Positions 1-7,971 of a stretch of 30,041 bases of DNA are shown in pieces. This DNA comes from Pseudomonadota bacterium. Lineage in GTDB: Bacteria; Pseudomonadota; Alphaproteobacteria; Rhizobiales; Xanthobacteraceae. The stretch's first letter is position 1, and every line of letters starts with the position of its first letter. The position numbers were made by a program, and so were the translations under genes. The notes under the pieces were generated by a model that searched no databases, was not told the origin of the DNA, and worked only from the letters and a program-made list of their open reading frames with translations. The stretch lies in assembly GCA_023417665.1 (NCBI GenBank), contig JAEZFA010000315.1, positions 1 to 30,041 on the forward strand, read 5' to 3'.

Positions 1-1430
1 TCCGAGGGCGTGAGGTTCTTGCCGCCCGCGGTGATCATGATGTCCTTGATGCGGTCGACGATCTTGAATTGCCCGCGATACATCTCCGCCACGTCGCCGG
101 TATGCAGCCAGCCGTTGCGGATTGAACTCTTCGTCGCTTCCTCGTTGCGGTAATAGCCCTCGAAGACCGTATCGCCCCTGACCAGCAACTCGCCGTCGTC
201 GCCGAGCTTCACCTCGATCCCGGGTGCCGCCGTGCCGACGCAGAGCGGCACGCGCGTGTCCAGCGTCTGCGCGGTCGCGATCGCCGAACTTTCGGTAAGC
301 CCGTAGACTTCGATCAGCGGCACGCCGAGCGTGCGGAAGAATTTCACGATCTTCGCGGAGATCGGCGCGGCACCCGTCATTGCCACCTTCGCGTTGCGCA
401 GGCCGATGAAATTCTGCAGCGAACGGAACACGAGCCAGTAATAGACGAAGAACTTCACGCGCTCGCCAGGCGAACGCTGCGACGGCGACTTTTCCGCGAA
501 CGGCTCGCAGGCCGCATAGGCCATCTCGAAAAGTTTTCGCCGCAGCGGATCGGATTCCAGAAGCTTGATATGGATCGACGAGTGCAGCTTTTCCCAGATG
601 CGCGGCACGCCGAGAAACATGGTCGGCGCGACTTCGCGCAGGTCTTCCTGCACGGTACGGAGCGATTCACCGAAATTCACGAGCGAGCCGAGATAGCTCG
701 GCACCATGACCGTCGTCATCTGTTCGGCAACATGACAAAGCGGCAGATAGGACAGCAGGGTGGTTGACGCATCGAGATCGAGACGCTCGACCACCGACTC
801 CGCTTCCGCGCGGATGTTCTTATAGCTCAGCATCGCGCCCTTCGGCTTACCCGTGGAGCCGGACGTGTAGATCATCAAAGCGGTGTCGGAGAGCTTCTGC
901 CGCGAAAGCACATCCTCGATCAGCTTGCCGTGCGTGAAGGCATGCGTCTTTCCGGCGCGTTCGAGATCGAGGAAGGAAATCACGCGGTTCTCGGGATATT
1001 GCCGCATCCCCTTGGTTTCCATGACCACGATCCGCCGCAGCTTCGGCAACTCGGCCATCCGCTCCAGCACCTTGTCGACCTGTTCCTGATCCTCGCAGAC
1101 CACGATCTCGGTGTTCGAGTGTTCGAGCACATAGGCCACCTCGTTCGAGGGGCTGGTCGGATAGACGCCGATGGTGATCGCGCCGACAAGGCCTGCGCCG
1201 AGCTGCGCGAGCACCCACTCGATGCGGTTCTCGGAAATCACCGCGACATGGCCGCCTTCCTCGAGGCCCATGGCCCGGAAGCCGAGGCCGACGGCGGAGG
1301 CACGCTCGTAATATTCCCGCCAAGTGTATGGCCGCCAGATGCCGAACTCCTTCTGGCGGATGGCAACACCATCACCCTGCTTCTGCGCGTGTTCGCGCAC
1401 GATCTGCGGAAGCGTCTGTTCGGGAAACAT
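1..1430 (-). CDS. AMP-forming long-chain acyl-CoA ligase, C-terminus cut by window edge
   Basis: Adenylate-forming ligase that would activate a carboxylic acid with ATP and CoA in the cytoplasm. The 476 visible residues show the ATP P-loop YTSGSTGKPKGAM near residue 190, the helix GAAPIS, the adenine motif YGLTES and the hinge-side segment WLHTGDVAE. The last visible part, KDIMITAGGKNLTPS, is the start of the C-terminal lid; the final 130-180 residues, including the catalytic lysine, lie beyond base 1. ATG at 1430 is preceded by AGGGCGG and lies 11 bases after the stop of the livF-like gene, so it is the last visible gene of the GntR-headed operon. It resembles the 623-residue ligase at 18319-20190 in length class and motifs. 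The family is typical of long-chain or bulky acyl substrates; the real substrate is not visible. Confidence 0.93.
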   Translation of the reverse strand, partial: MFPEQTLPQIVREHAQKQGDGVAIRQKEFGIWRPYTWREYYERASAVGLGFRAMGLEEGGHVAVISENRIEWVLAQLGAGLVGAITIGVYPTSPSNEVAYVLEHSNTEIVVCEDQEQVDKVLERMAELPKLRRIVVMETKGMRQYPENRVISFLDLERAGKTHAFTHGKLIEDVLSRQKLSDTALMIYTSGSTGKPKGAMLSYKNIRAEAESVVERLDLDASTTLLSYLPLCHVAEQMTTVMVPSYLGSLVNFGESLRTVQEDLREVAPTMFLGVPRIWEKLHSSIHIKLLESDPLRRKLFEMAYAACEPFAEKSPSQRSPGERVKFFVYYWLVFRSLQNFIGLRNAKVAMTGAAPISAKIVKFFRTLGVPLIEVYGLTESSAIATAQTLDTRVPLCVGTAAPGIEVKLGDDGELLVRGDTVFEGYYRNEEATKSSIRNGWLHTGDVAEMYRGQFKIVDRIKDIMITAGGKNLTPS

Positions 1431-1441
1431 CGGCCGCCCTC

Positions 1442-2254
1442 TTACGATAACCAGCGCTTGCGGCGCTTGTAATGCTTGATGTCGCGGAAGCTTCTGGCCT
1501 CGCCGCCGCTGCCGCCCATGCCGAGATAGAACTCGCGCACGTCCTGATCGCGCAGCAAGCGCTCGGTCGGTCCGTCGATGACGATCTTGCCGGTTTCCAT
1601 GATGTAGCCGTAATGCGAAACGGCGAAGGCAACGGCCGCGTTCTGCTCGACCAGCAGCATGGAAACGCCCTGCTCGCGGTTGATGCGCGCGATGATCGTG
1701 AAAATTTCCTCCACGAGCTTAGGCGAAAGCCCGAGCGATGGCTCGTCGAGCAGCATCAGCTTCGGCTGCGCGATCAGCGCGCGGCCGATGGCGAGCATCT
1801 GCTGCTCGCCGCCCGAGAGATAACCGGCGCGGCCGTTGCGGCGCTCGAACAGCCGCGGGAAATACTCATAGACCAGCTCGAACTTGGTCTGCGGCGCGTC
1901 GCGGCCCGAGAGCGCATAGGTCGCTGCCGTCAAATTCTCCTCGACGGTCAGGTCTTCGAATATCCGGCGGCCTTCCATGACATGGAATAGCCCGCTGCGG
2001 ACAAGCTCGTGCGGCTGGTGGCGCGAGACCGGCTCTTTCCTGAAGACGATATTGCCCGCGGTCACCTCGCCGTCTTCGAGCGAAAGCACGTTGGAGATCG
2101 CCTTCAGCGTCGTCGATTTACCCGCGCCGTTGGAGCCGAGCAGCGCCACGACCTCGCCCTCCGGCACGGCAAGCGAAAGGCCGCGGAGCACCTGGACCGT
2201 CTTGTTATAGACGACCTCGATATTATTCACTTCGAGAACGGTGTCCGCGGCCAT
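1442..2254 (-). CDS. livF: Liv-type ABC importer ATPase (LivF family) with basic C-terminal tail
   Basis: Cytoplasmic ATPase of a Liv-type (HAAT) ABC importer. In its 270 residues Walker A GSNGAGKST is at 40-48, the signature LSGGEQQ at 146-152 and Walker B LMLLDEP at about 166-172, followed by the switch histidine position as Q in LLVEQNAA, the usual LivF state. After the normal LivF end (EFYLGMGG) there is an extra tail of about 20 residues ending KHYKRRKRWLS, strongly basic. A comparable basic tail ends the second LivF in this window. It follows the binding-protein gene by 5 bases and precedes the ligase by 11, so it is co-transcribed with both. The symbol is a family label: linkage to a CoA ligase and enoyl-CoA isomerase suggests a carboxylic acid cargo rather than leucine. 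Confidence 0.95.
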   Translation of the reverse strand: MAADTVLEVNNIEVVYNKTVQVLRGLSLAVPEGEVVALLGSNGAGKSTTLKAISNVLSLEDGEVTAGNIVFRKEPVSRHQPHELVRSGLFHVMEGRRIFEDLTVEENLTAATYALSGRDAPQTKFELVYEYFPRLFERRNGRAGYLSGGEQQMLAIGRALIAQPKLMLLDEPSLGLSPKLVEEIFTIIARINREQGVSMLLVEQNAAVAFAVSHYGYIMETGKIVIDGPTERLLRDQDVREFYLGMGGSGGEARSFRDIKHYKRRKRWLS

Positions 2255-2259
2255 GGCTT

Positions 2260-3444
2260 TTACTTCTTCGTCAGGTCGATCCAGTCGGAGACCGGCTTCA
2301 TCCGCTTCTCCTTGCCGTCGTACTGATAGACGCGGCCGACCGGGATGGTGTTGCCGGGGATCGAGATCGGCACGCCGATGATGCCGCCGGTATCGAAGTC
2401 CTTGATCGAGTTGAGCGCGGCCTTCATGTTCTGCGCGGTCAGCTCTTTCTTCTCCCCAAGCGTGCGCTTGGCGGCTTCGACCAGCAGCATCGCGGTCAGG
2501 AAGCCCTGGATGTATCCGGTGGATTGATATTCCGGACGCATCTTGCGGATCTGGTCCAGCATCGGCGACTTGCCTTCGGTGTCGAAGTAGTAACGATAGG
2601 GCATCACGCCCATGAAGCCGTCGGCAACATCGGCCGACTTCGCCCAGATGTTGTTGTCCATGGACCAGAAGGTGCCCATGAACTTCGCCTTCAGGCCGAG
2701 CTGCTTCGCCTGGCTCATGAATTCCGGCAGCGGCGCCAGAATATAGCCGTGGAAGATGACGTAGTCGGGGTTGGAGCGGCGCAGCTTCAGCACCTCGGTC
2801 GAAACGTCGACGCTGGTCGGTGGCGTCGCGATCTTCTCGACCACCGTCAGGCCAAGTTCCTTCGCCCGCTTCTCGGTACCGGCGATCGGATCACGGCCGA
2901 ATTCCGTATCGGAGTTCACGAGCGCAATCTTCGCCTTCGGCGTCGTCTTGGCGATGTATTCGAGCAGAATGCCCGTCATCTCGGTGTAGTCCGGCCCCGC
3001 GATGAACTGGTAAGGAAAGTCCTTCGGGTTGTTCAGCTCCGACGCAAAGGACGCGCCGGCCATGATGATGTTCGCCCGGCGCAGAAGCTCCGCATTGATC
3101 GTCTTCGAGAATGCGGTCGAGTCGCCGTAATAGAGGCTGATCTTTTCCTGGCTCGTGAGCTTGTTGAACACCGCGACCGAGGTATCGACCTTGTAGCCGG
3201 TATCCTCGAACACATACTTGATCTTGCGGCCGTGGATGCCGCCGGCATCGTTCACGATCTTCAGATAGTCGTTGATGCCGTTATTGATGGCGACGCCTGC
3301 GAAGGCGAATACCCCTGTCAGCGGAATCGACCCGCCGAGCACAATGTCTTCGCCCTGTGCGCGAACGGTCGAGTAAGCGCCTAGCGTTACCGTGCCGGCG
3401 AGCGCGATGGCGAGCGCACTCCTTCGGCTGATTTTCATTGTCAT
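2260..3444 (-). CDS. Periplasmic substrate-binding protein, Leu/Ile/Val-binding family
   Basis: Binding protein (394 residues, type I periplasmic fold, LivK/Peripla_BP_6 family) that should deliver the substrate to the LivHM permease. The N-terminus has a twin arginine before a hydrophobic stretch (SRRSALAIALAG) and a cleavage-like end VRAQ at about residue 30, so export may be by Tat rather than Sec; the usual Phe after the RR is missing, so this is uncertain. The mature start VLGGSIPLTG and the motif GGIHGRKIKYVFED are standard for the family. ATG at 3444 is chosen because GGAGGAG lies six bases upstream; a second ATG two codons later is possible. It sits inside the operon between livM and livF. 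Ligand is unknown; families like this also bind aromatic and other carboxylic acids. Confidence 0.93.
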   Translation of the reverse strand: MTMKISRRSALAIALAGTVTLGAYSTVRAQGEDIVLGGSIPLTGVFAFAGVAINNGINDYLKIVNDAGGIHGRKIKYVFEDTGYKVDTSVAVFNKLTSQEKISLYYGDSTAFSKTINAELLRRANIIMAGASFASELNNPKDFPYQFIAGPDYTEMTGILLEYIAKTTPKAKIALVNSDTEFGRDPIAGTEKRAKELGLTVVEKIATPPTSVDVSTEVLKLRRSNPDYVIFHGYILAPLPEFMSQAKQLGLKAKFMGTFWSMDNNIWAKSADVADGFMGVMPYRYYFDTEGKSPMLDQIRKMRPEYQSTGYIQGFLTAMLLVEAAKRTLGEKKELTAQNMKAALNSIKDFDTGGIIGVPISIPGNTIPVGRVYQYDGKEKRMKPVSDWIDLTKK

Positions 3445-3462
3445 TGCAGTCTCCTCCTCACG

Positions 3463-4503
3463 TTATTTTTTGAACGGCCACAAGTGAAAGAACCGGCGCA
3501 CGCGGCGCCAGATTTCGGCGAGGCCCTGCGGCTCGAACAACAGAAACAGGACGATGAGCGCGCCGAAAACGATGGTCCGGATGGGCGAAAGCAATTGCAC
3601 CGCGTTCGGATAGAACGGCGTGACCCAGCCGACGAGTATCTTGAGCACCTCCGGCACCATGGTCATGAAGACCGCGCCTAAGATTCCGCCGAGAATGGTG
3701 CCCATGCCGCCGACGATCACGGCGGCGAGAAAGAAGATCGAATAAATCAGCGGAAAGCTTTCCGGCGTGACCACGCGGAAGAAATAGGCCCAGAGTCCGC
3801 CGGCAACGCCCGCGTAGAAGGACGACAGCGCGAAGCTCAAGAGCTTGTAGCGCAGCAGCGGAATGCCGAGCACTTCCGCCGAGATGTCGCGATCGCGGAT
3901 CGCGATGAAGGCGCGGCCGATCCGCGTGCGAAACAGGTTCGCGGCACCGACGATCGACAATACCGCTACCGGCAGGATCAGCCAGTACACCTGCGAAGGC
4001 TGCGCGATCTGATAGCCGAACAGCGTTGCCGGCGGCATCGAAAGCCCGCGCGTGCCGCCGAGCCACGGGAAGTTCGCAAAGACAAAATGCAGGATCACCG
4101 CGGCCGCGATCGTGGCGATCGCCAGATAAAGGCCCTTCACCCGGCGGCTCGGTATGCCGACGAGTACGCCGACCGCGGAAGCAACGAGGCCACCGGCGAT
4201 CAGGTTGAGCACGAACGGCGTGCCGAGATGAATCTCCAGCATCGCAACGGTGTAGGCACCCACCGCCATGAAGGCGGCATGCCCGAGGCTGACGAGCCCG
4301 GTAAAGCCCGTGAGAATATTGAGGCCCGTCACGCTCACGATATGAATGCCGACGAGACAGGCCATATAAACCCAGTACTGATCAGCGAAGAACGGAAACG
4401 CACAGAGCGCCACGAAGAGGGCAACGAGCCAGAAGCGCTGCACATTGGTATCGAGCAGCGATTCTGCCTGGGCGTAAGTTTCGTGTGCAGTACCGATGCG
4501 CAT
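3463..4503 (-). CDS. livM: Liv-type ABC importer permease (LivM family)
   Basis: Integral membrane permease of 346 residues forming the channel with the adjacent LivH protein. After a hydrophilic N-terminus of about 22 residues there are around eight to ten hydrophobic segments. The family block NILTGFTGLVSLGHAAFMAVGA lies near residue 65-85, and the cytoplasmic coupling-loop segment RTRIGRAFIAIRDRDISAEVLG near 190-215 contacts the ATPases. The C-terminus is basic (RRVRRFFHLWPFKK). Start ATG at 4503 is two bases after the TAG of livH. The gene is 18 bases upstream of the binding protein gene. Nothing in it is truncated compared with typical LivM (300-420 residues). Confidence 0.95.
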   Translation of the reverse strand: MRIGTAHETYAQAESLLDTNVQRFWLVALFVALCAFPFFADQYWVYMACLVGIHIVSVTGLNILTGFTGLVSLGHAAFMAVGAYTVAMLEIHLGTPFVLNLIAGGLVASAVGVLVGIPSRRVKGLYLAIATIAAAVILHFVFANFPWLGGTRGLSMPPATLFGYQIAQPSQVYWLILPVAVLSIVGAANLFRTRIGRAFIAIRDRDISAEVLGIPLLRYKLLSFALSSFYAGVAGGLWAYFFRVVTPESFPLIYSIFFLAAVIVGGMGTILGGILGAVFMTMVPEVLKILVGWVTPFYPNAVQLLSPIRTIVFGALIVLFLLFEPQGLAEIWRRVRRFFHLWPFKK

Positions 4504-4505
4504 GG

Positions 4506-5384
4506 CTATAGCCGCTCGATTTCGACGGTGCCGAACAACCCGTAGGGCCGGATCATCAACATCGCGACCAGAATGCCGAAGGTGATGAGAAGCTTGTATT
4601 CACCGCCGAGATAGGTGCCTGCGACCGCTTCGACGACGCCGATGAAAAGACCCGCGATCAGCGCCCCGGCAATTGAATCGAGGCCGCCGACGATCACGGC
4701 AACGAGCACCGAAAGCCCGAAGATGCCCATGGTCGGCGACACACCGCCAATGGAGCCGATGAGAATGCCCGCGCCCGCCGCCGCCATGCCGGCCGCAATC
4801 CACGCCAGCGAGAAGACGCGCGGCACGTTGATCCCGCAGGAATAGGCCGCGGCCTGATCGGTCGCCGTCGCGCGCAGCGCCACCCCGCCACGCCAGTAGC
4901 GGAACACGATCAGGAACAGCACGATCACGACCGCGGCAATCGCGAAGCTCAGCGCAATCTTCGGCGACACATAGGCGGGGCCGATGAAAAACGGCTTGGT
5001 CGGCAGGAAATTTGGCGGAGCAATCGGATCCGCACCCCAGAAGAACTCGACGACGCCGACAAGGATCGAACCGAGCCCGACCGTCACCATGAAAACCGAG
5101 ATCGGATTTTCACCGAGCATCGGCCGGATCAGCGTGCGCTCGACCACCGCGCCGAGCAGTCCGCCGCCCGCGATAGCGAGCAGGATCGTCGCCCACAACG
5201 GAAAGACCTGCGACGAGAACAGCCCGACGAAGAAATAGGCCCCCATCATCAGCATTTCGCCGACCGCCAGATTGACGACCTTGGTCGCTTTATAGATGAG
5301 CACGAAGGCGATACCGGTCAGCGACAGGAGCGCACCGGACCCAAGCCCGGACAGCACGATCTCGGTGAAAAAGAGCCAATCCAT
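4506..5384 (-). CDS. livH: Liv-type ABC importer permease (LivH family)
   Basis: Membrane permease, 292 residues, partner of LivM. The N-terminal LSGLGSGALLSLTGIAFVLIYKATKVVNLAVGEM block is the LivH hallmark; RATATDQAAAYSCGINV near residue 190 is the coupling loop, and VAVIVGGLDSIAGALIAGL near 235 is the second conserved block. The start is ATG at 5384, whose A is also the last base of the livG TGA stop (TGATG), giving direct translational coupling. The frame is open further upstream, but that extension only reads livG out of frame and has no membrane character, so it was discarded. The C-terminus ends at TAG just before livM. Confidence 0.94.
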   Translation of the reverse strand: MDWLFFTEIVLSGLGSGALLSLTGIAFVLIYKATKVVNLAVGEMLMMGAYFFVGLFSSQVFPLWATILLAIAGGGLLGAVVERTLIRPMLGENPISVFMVTVGLGSILVGVVEFFWGADPIAPPNFLPTKPFFIGPAYVSPKIALSFAIAAVVIVLFLIVFRYWRGGVALRATATDQAAAYSCGINVPRVFSLAWIAAGMAAAGAGILIGSIGGVSPTMGIFGLSVLVAVIVGGLDSIAGALIAGLFIGVVEAVAGTYLGGEYKLLITFGILVAMLMIRPYGLFGTVEIERL

Positions 5385-6217
5385 CAGGCCGCCCTCCCCG
5401 CATTGATGCGTCTGGAGAGTTCGCCGACATCGCCCGCGCCAAGATAGGCCGCGATCACCGCCGGATTGTTCTGCACTTCGGCCGGTTTTCCCTCGGCGAT
5501 CTTCTGGCCGAAATTCAGCACCACGACATGATCGGAAATATCCATCACGAGGCCCATGTCGTGCTCGACCATGAGGATGGTGACGCCCCATTCCTCCTTC
5601 ACGTCGAGGATGAAGCGGGCCATGTCTTCGGTCTCTTCGCGGTTCATGCCGGCGACCGGCTCATCCAGCATCAGGATACGAGGCTGCATCGCGAGCGCGC
5701 GGGCAAGCTCGACGCGCTTGCGCAAGCCATAGGCGAGCGAGGCCACGGGTTGATCCCGGATATGCTCGATCTCGAGGAAATCGATGATCTTCTCCTCGAC
5801 CTCCTGCCGCAGCGCGAGTTCTTCCTTTTGCGCGCGGCCGAAATACCAGAGCGCGTCGAATACATTGGTCTTCATGTGCGCGTGACGGCCGAGCTTGATG
5901 TTGTCGAGCACGGTCATGCCGCGGAACAGTGCGATGTTCTGAAAGGTGCGACCGAGGCCGATCTTCGCGCGCTCCGGCGCGTGTTTGTGGTTGATGTTCT
6001 CGCCGCAGAACAGGATTTCGCCAGCCGAAGGTTTGTAGAAACCGGAAATGCAGTTGAAGAGCGAGGTCTTGCCGGCACCGTTCGGACCGATCACGGCGGT
6101 GATCGCGCCGGGAGCCACGTCGAAGGTTACATCCGTGAGCGCCTTCAGGCCGCCGAACGAAAGCGAGACGCCGCGGATGGCGAGGTCGGCCGGGGGCTGG
6201 TCGATGAAATCCGCCAT
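5384..6217 (-). CDS. livG: Liv-type ABC importer ATPase (LivG family)
   Basis: Cytoplasmic ATPase, 277 residues, second nucleotide-binding subunit of the first importer. Walker A GPNGAGKT is at 44-51, the Q-loop at FQNIALF near 92-98, Walker B ILMLDEP at 181-187 and the switch histidine in MVEHDMG. The ABC signature is the LivG variant LAYGLRKR at 161-168 rather than LSGGQ; this is normal for LivG. ATG at 6217 shares its A with the TGA of the preceding enoyl-CoA isomerase gene (TGATG); an in-frame GTG one codon earlier is an alternative start. A tail GDVGELSRRINAGRAA extends a little beyond the usual LivG end. Confidence 0.94.
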   Translation of the reverse strand: MADFIDQPPADLAIRGVSLSFGGLKALTDVTFDVAPGAITAVIGPNGAGKTSLFNCISGFYKPSAGEILFCGENINHKHAPERAKIGLGRTFQNIALFRGMTVLDNIKLGRHAHMKTNVFDALWYFGRAQKEELALRQEVEEKIIDFLEIEHIRDQPVASLAYGLRKRVELARALAMQPRILMLDEPVAGMNREETEDMARFILDVKEEWGVTILMVEHDMGLVMDISDHVVVLNFGQKIAEGKPAEVQNNPAVIAAYLGAGDVGELSRRINAGRAA

Positions 6218-7008
6218 CACACCCCACCGAAGTTCGGCGCACGCTTGCCGACGAAGGCGGCTACACCTTCGGCGAAGTCCTTTGTCTTCGAGCAGGCGAC
6301 GAAAGCCTCCTCTTCCTTCGCAAGCTGATCGTGCAGCGTGTGCAGATGCGACCCGCGGATCAATTGCTTGATTTGCCCATAGGCGAAGGTCGGACCTGCG
6401 GCGAGACGCTGCGCGAGCTTGTCGGTTTCTTCCGCGAGTGACGCCGCCGGAACGACCTTGTTCACGATGCCGAGCCGTTGCGCTTCGGCCGCATCAAACC
6501 CGTCCGACAGAAGCGCGATTTCCAGTGCCTTGCGCACGCCCACGATCCGCGGCAACGACCAGGACGACGAGCCGTCCGGACTGGTGCCGAGGCGCGAATA
6601 GGCCAGCGTGAACTTCGCGTCGTCGGCGGCGACGGCAAGGTCCGCGATCATGGCGACACTCAGACCGGCGCCCGCAACGGGGCCGTTCAGCGACGCGATC
6701 ACCGGACGCGGCAGCGTGGCAAGAATTTCCAGTGCTTCATGGAAAACCCCGATCAGCTCGTGGAAAAACTCGCTGTTTGCGGTCATCCCTTTGCTGAACG
6801 AACCGATATCGCCGCCCGACATGAAGGCGCGGCCCTCGCCGGAGATCACGACGACCCGATTTTCCGCATCGGCCGCAACTGACCTGCAGGCCTGACGCAG
6901 CGCATAGGCACATTCGGCGTTCAGCGCATTGAGCACATGCGGACGATTGAAGCGGATATGCGTCACCGCGCCATCGCTCCGCAGCAGTATCGGCTGTTCT
7001 TTGCTCAC
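6217..7008 (-). CDS. Enoyl-CoA hydratase/isomerase family protein, PaaG-like isomerase residues
   Basis: Crotonase-fold enzyme, 263 residues, acting on an acyl-CoA in the cytoplasm. The oxyanion-hole segments are SGGDI at 64-68 and GPVAGAG at 109-115. The two glutamates used by true hydratases are absent: the aligned residues are Ser117 and Tyr137. Instead Asp145 lies in a SPDGSSS segment, the place of the catalytic aspartate of PaaG-type isomerases (VPDSGG). I therefore favour a double-bond or epoxide isomerase over a hydratase. Start: GTG at 7008, since GGGAGGA lies five bases upstream; an ATG at 7032 has no such site. It is the first structural gene after the GntR regulator and overlaps livG by one base. 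Alternative: a dehalogenase or hydrolase of the same superfamily. Confidence 0.88.
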   Translation of the reverse strand: MSKEQPILLRSDGAVTHIRFNRPHVLNALNAECAYALRQACRSVAADAENRVVVISGEGRAFMSGGDIGSFSKGMTANSEFFHELIGVFHEALEILATLPRPVIASLNGPVAGAGLSVAMIADLAVAADDAKFTLAYSRLGTSPDGSSSWSLPRIVGVRKALEIALLSDGFDAAEAQRLGIVNKVVPAASLAEETDKLAQRLAAGPTFAYGQIKQLIRGSHLHTLHDQLAKEEEAFVACSKTKDFAEGVAAFVGKRAPNFGGV

Positions 7009-7061
7009 TTCGTTCCTCCCTGCCCGGTGCATTTCTTTGCACTCTTGTCCGGACTTCTCGC

Positions 7062-7823
7062 CTATCTCGTTGCCGCCCGCAGATAACTCTTGTCGACCGC
7101 TTCATCGAGACGCTTGCCGGTGCGCTCGAACCCCTTACGCCAGTCATCGACCTGACGGCGCATCCACAACAGCGCCGCTTTCTTGTCGCCTTCGCGGATC
7201 GCTTTCAGCATCATGCGGTTCGCTTCGACGATCCGCAGTGCGCCCTCCCCGACCTTGCGGCAGATGACTTCCGTGGTTGGGAAGAACAGCAGCCCGGTCG
7301 GCTCGCGCGCGAGTTGCAGCACGCGGTTCTGCGATGCCTTTGCGACCAGCGCATGAAACTCCGAATTCAGCTCGGCGATGCGTGCCGGATCGTCGATCGA
7401 CTGCTCCGACTTCACGACATTCTCGGCAAGCTCCGCGATGTTCTTCTTGGTCGCGCGCTCCACCGCCTGTTCGATCGCATAGAGCTCGAGCACCATCGCG
7501 GTTTCGTAAAGCTCGCGGAACGTCACTTCCTGCAAGACCAGTGCGCGGCTCATGCGGCTGGCAAGACGATTGTGATGCGGCGCGCAGGCGAACAGGCGGC
7601 GGCTGGAATCGCGGCTGATCAATCCGCCTTGCTCAAGCACGCGAATGCCTTCGCGCACGGTCGAGCGGTTCACGCCGAACTGGCGCACCAGCTCGGACTC
7701 GGTGCCGATCGGCTCACCCGGACGGATGCGGCCGGCAATGATCTCGCGCTCGATGGCCTCGGCGACCATCTGGTACGCCGGCGCAACGTGCAGCCTTTCG
7801 AAACGATCCTGCGTATCCGACAA
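7062..7823 (-). CDS. GntR family (FadR/FCD type) transcriptional regulator
   Basis: DNA-binding regulator of 253 residues. The winged helix spans about residues 16-80 (ESELVRQFGVNRSTVREGIRVLEQGGLI is the recognition region), followed by an all-helical FCD ligand domain from about 100 to 235 with the expected Glu/His-bearing helices (LNSEFHALV). Such regulators usually sense small carboxylates or acyl-CoA. The start is inferred to be TTG at 7823: the frame closes three bases upstream of it with TGA at 7829, and the next ATG (7769) would cut into the first DNA-binding helix. No good ribosome site precedes the TTG. It probably represses its own promoter and the isomerase-importer-ligase operon through the palindromes at 7838-7850 and 7949-7959. 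The gap to the isomerase gene is 53 bases. Confidence 0.92.
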   Translation of the reverse strand: MSDTQDRFERLHVAPAYQMVAEAIEREIIAGRIRPGEPIGTESELVRQFGVNRSTVREGIRVLEQGGLISRDSSRRLFACAPHHNRLASRMSRALVLQEVTFRELYETAMVLELYAIEQAVERATKKNIAELAENVVKSEQSIDDPARIAELNSEFHALVAKASQNRVLQLAREPTGLLFFPTTEVICRKVGEGALRIVEANRMMLKAIREGDKKAALLWMRRQVDDWRKGFERTGKRLDEAVDKSYLRAATR

Positions 7824-7837
7824 GGGTCAATCCGCTG

Positions 7838-7850
7838 TTTGTCGGACAAA
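7838..7850. promoter_or_regulatory. Probable GntR-family operator, proximal
   Basis: TTTGTCGGACAAA is a perfect 13-base palindrome around a central G. It fits the general FadR-subfamily operator pattern (T-x-G-T-NNN-A-C-x-A). It sits 15 bases upstream of the regulator's TTG start and directly downstream of a candidate -10 box, the position expected for autorepression. Confidence 0.75.
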
Positions 7851-7879
7851 AGCTAAATGAGTCAAAAAGTGCGCGTCAA
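7851..7879 (-). promoter_or_regulatory. Candidate promoter of the GntR-headed operon
   Basis: On the minus strand TTGACG (7874-7879) is followed after 17 bases by TTAGCT (7851-7856). The -35 is good and the -10 weak. The start point would fall inside the proximal palindrome. Confidence 0.4.
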
Positions 7880-7948
7880 CCCATATAAAATGGTGCTTTG
7901 CACAACGGCCGAGCTTATTGAATTTCCGCCATTGCGTTGAATTGGCGA

Positions 7949-7959
7949 TTGTCGGACAA
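7949..7959. promoter_or_regulatory. Probable GntR-family operator, distal
   Basis: TTGTCGGACAA repeats the core of the proximal operator exactly (shared run TTGTCGGACAAA). The centres are 110 bases apart, so two dimers could bridge the promoter. It lies 12 bases past the end of the hydratase gene. Confidence 0.7.
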
Positions 7960-7971
7960 AGCAGTTGCGCC

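Larger units (their letters stand above)
7824..7971. promoter_or_regulatory. Control region between the GntR gene and the upstream catabolic operon
   Basis: This 148-base gap is AT-richer than its surroundings and is the only long break in the left half of the window. It follows the end of the hydratase gene (TAG at 7972) and precedes the GntR gene. It holds two near-identical palindromes, a probable promoter, a GTGC-TTT-GCAC inverted repeat at 7893-7903 and a weak five-pair stem (CGCCA/TGGCG, 7927-7948) that could help terminate the upstream operon. No thymine tract follows that stem. Confidence 0.6.

Noticed and set aside
5385..5591. N-terminal extension of LivH to 361 residues
   Set aside because: The extra 69 residues are livG read in another frame, charged and without membrane character; the ATG at 5384 is coupled to the livG stop.
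7927..7948. Stem-loop after the hydratase gene as a rho-independent terminator
   Set aside because: Only five pairs (CGCCA/TGGCG) with an 11-base loop and no T run; too weak to annotate as a terminator.
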